DNA of 64,000 nt from an uncultured Lachnospiraceae bacterium (GTDB taxonomy: Bacteria; Bacillota; Clostridia; Lachnospirales; Lachnospiraceae), in assembly GCA_934292725.1 (NCBI GenBank), contig CAKQXY010000007.1:1-64000 (forward strand). Reading direction: 5' to 3'. A program made the position numbers and the translations under genes. The notes beneath the pieces are model-generated. The model was given only the letters and a program-made list of their open reading frames with translations, was not told the DNA's origin and searched no databases. Below, one piece after another: positions 63,568 to 64,000 of this stretch (position 1 is the first letter of the stretch; each line of letters starts with the position of its first letter).

Positions 63568-64000
63568 ATGGAAAAAATTGCAAGCTTTCAGGTCAATCAC
63601 CTTACTCTTGTTCCTGGCGTTTATGTTTCTCGCCGTGACAAAGTTGGAAATGAAACATTAACAACTTTTGATCTTCGCATGACAAGACCAAACAAAGAGC
63701 CTGTCATGAACACAGCTGAGGTTCACACACTTGAGCATCTTGGCGCCACATTTTTACGCAATCATCCTGTATGGAAGGATCGCGTCATTTATTTTGGACC
63801 GATGGGATGCAGAACTGGATTTTATCTGATCTTAGTTGGTGAATTGGAGCCGATGGACATTATTGATCTGCTTTGTGAAATGTATGCTTTTATGGCTGGT
63901 TTTGAAGGTGAGGTACCAGGTGCAGATGCGATTTCCTGCGGAAACTATCTTGATATGAACCTTCCTATGGCAAAGTATCTGGCAAAACGCTATCTCGATA
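63568..64000 (+). CDS. luxS: S-ribosylhomocysteine lyase LuxS (3' end beyond window)
   Basis: 144 residues visible of about 155-160. Start ATG 63568 after GAAAGGA. Converts S-ribosylhomocysteine to homocysteine and the AI-2 precursor DPD. Metal ligands and active site are visible: NHLTL (helix start), HTLEH (HxxEH), MGCRTGFYL with the catalytic Cys, and the C-terminal CGNYLDMNLPMAKY region. Complete to residue ~144; the last residues are off the window. Confidence 0.97.
   Translation, partial: MEKIASFQVNHLTLVPGVYVSRRDKVGNETLTTFDLRMTRPNKEPVMNTAEVHTLEHLGATFLRNHPVWKDRVIYFGPMGCRTGFYLILVGELEPMDIIDLLCEMYAFMAGFEGEVPGADAISCGNYLDMNLPMAKYLAKRYLD

Overview
The window looks like a chromosomal segment of a low-to-mid GC, pectin-using Clostridia, most likely Lachnospiraceae. 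The basis is strong AGGAGG ribosome sites, a Leu T-box in front of leuS, the mcsA-mcsB-clpC-radA block, luxS, and CUT1-type sugar transport with several pectin-active enzyme families. I cannot name genus or species. Most genes lie on the minus strand.

Region by region. 1-3.5 kb: an XPD-like helicase with a nuclease-like N-terminus (cut by the window edge) and a BadF/N-acetylglucosamine-kinase-type sugar kinase. 3.6-19.2 kb: a pectin/rhamnogalacturonan locus. It holds a GH105 unsaturated galacturonyl hydrolase with a toroid protein, a divergent AraC regulator with two 21-bp-spaced operator-like repeats, a CUT1 ABC importer (two permeases and a binding protein, no ATPase), a metallophosphoesterase and PHP phosphatase pair, and a GH28-CehA/PHP-GH38 operon. 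19.2-23.9 kb: one very large Sel1-repeat transmembrane protein with acidic repeats. 24.3 kb: tRNA-Trp. 24.4-32.5 kb: a stress/proteostasis operon (cadherin-like membrane protein, GntR regulator where CtsR is usual, mcsA, mcsB, clpC, a small protein, radA, a YcxB-like protein). 32.5-35.6 kb: a broken subtilase, two small unknown genes and a surface M28 peptidase. 35.6-43.8 kb: leuS with its T-box, an EF-G-like GTPase, prephenate dehydrogenase and a CoA-disulfide reductase/rhodanese fusion. 43.9-47.9 kb: a GH140-like glycosidase, a Gfo/Idh oxidoreductase and a shortened AAA-ATPase. 48.0-58.5 kb: a phase-variable type I restriction-modification shufflon. 58.75-59.2 kb: a small orphan CRISPR array with leader and promoter. 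60.0-63.3 kb: a second GH105 and a GH112 phosphorylase. 63.6 kb to the end: luxS, cut by the window edge.

How it works together. Pectic oligosaccharides would be imported by the CUT1 system. GH28 and the two GH105 enzymes would trim them, and GH112 would split galactosyl-rhamnose (or a related galactosyl disaccharide) phosphorolytically. None of these enzymes shows a signal peptide, so the chemistry appears to be cytoplasmic.

The most interesting system is the hsd locus. Four short recombination sites bracket two exchangeable C-terminal HsdS cassettes. In the state captured here the hsdS next to hsdM is cut to a half subunit with its second half lying inverted and silent, while a second, complete hsdS sits beside a tyrosine recombinase. 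The locus also carries an unrecognised 442-residue gene, three overlapping small genes, and on its upstream side a CRISPR array with no cas genes. Two kinds of long-hairpin interspersed repeat mark intergenic gaps elsewhere.
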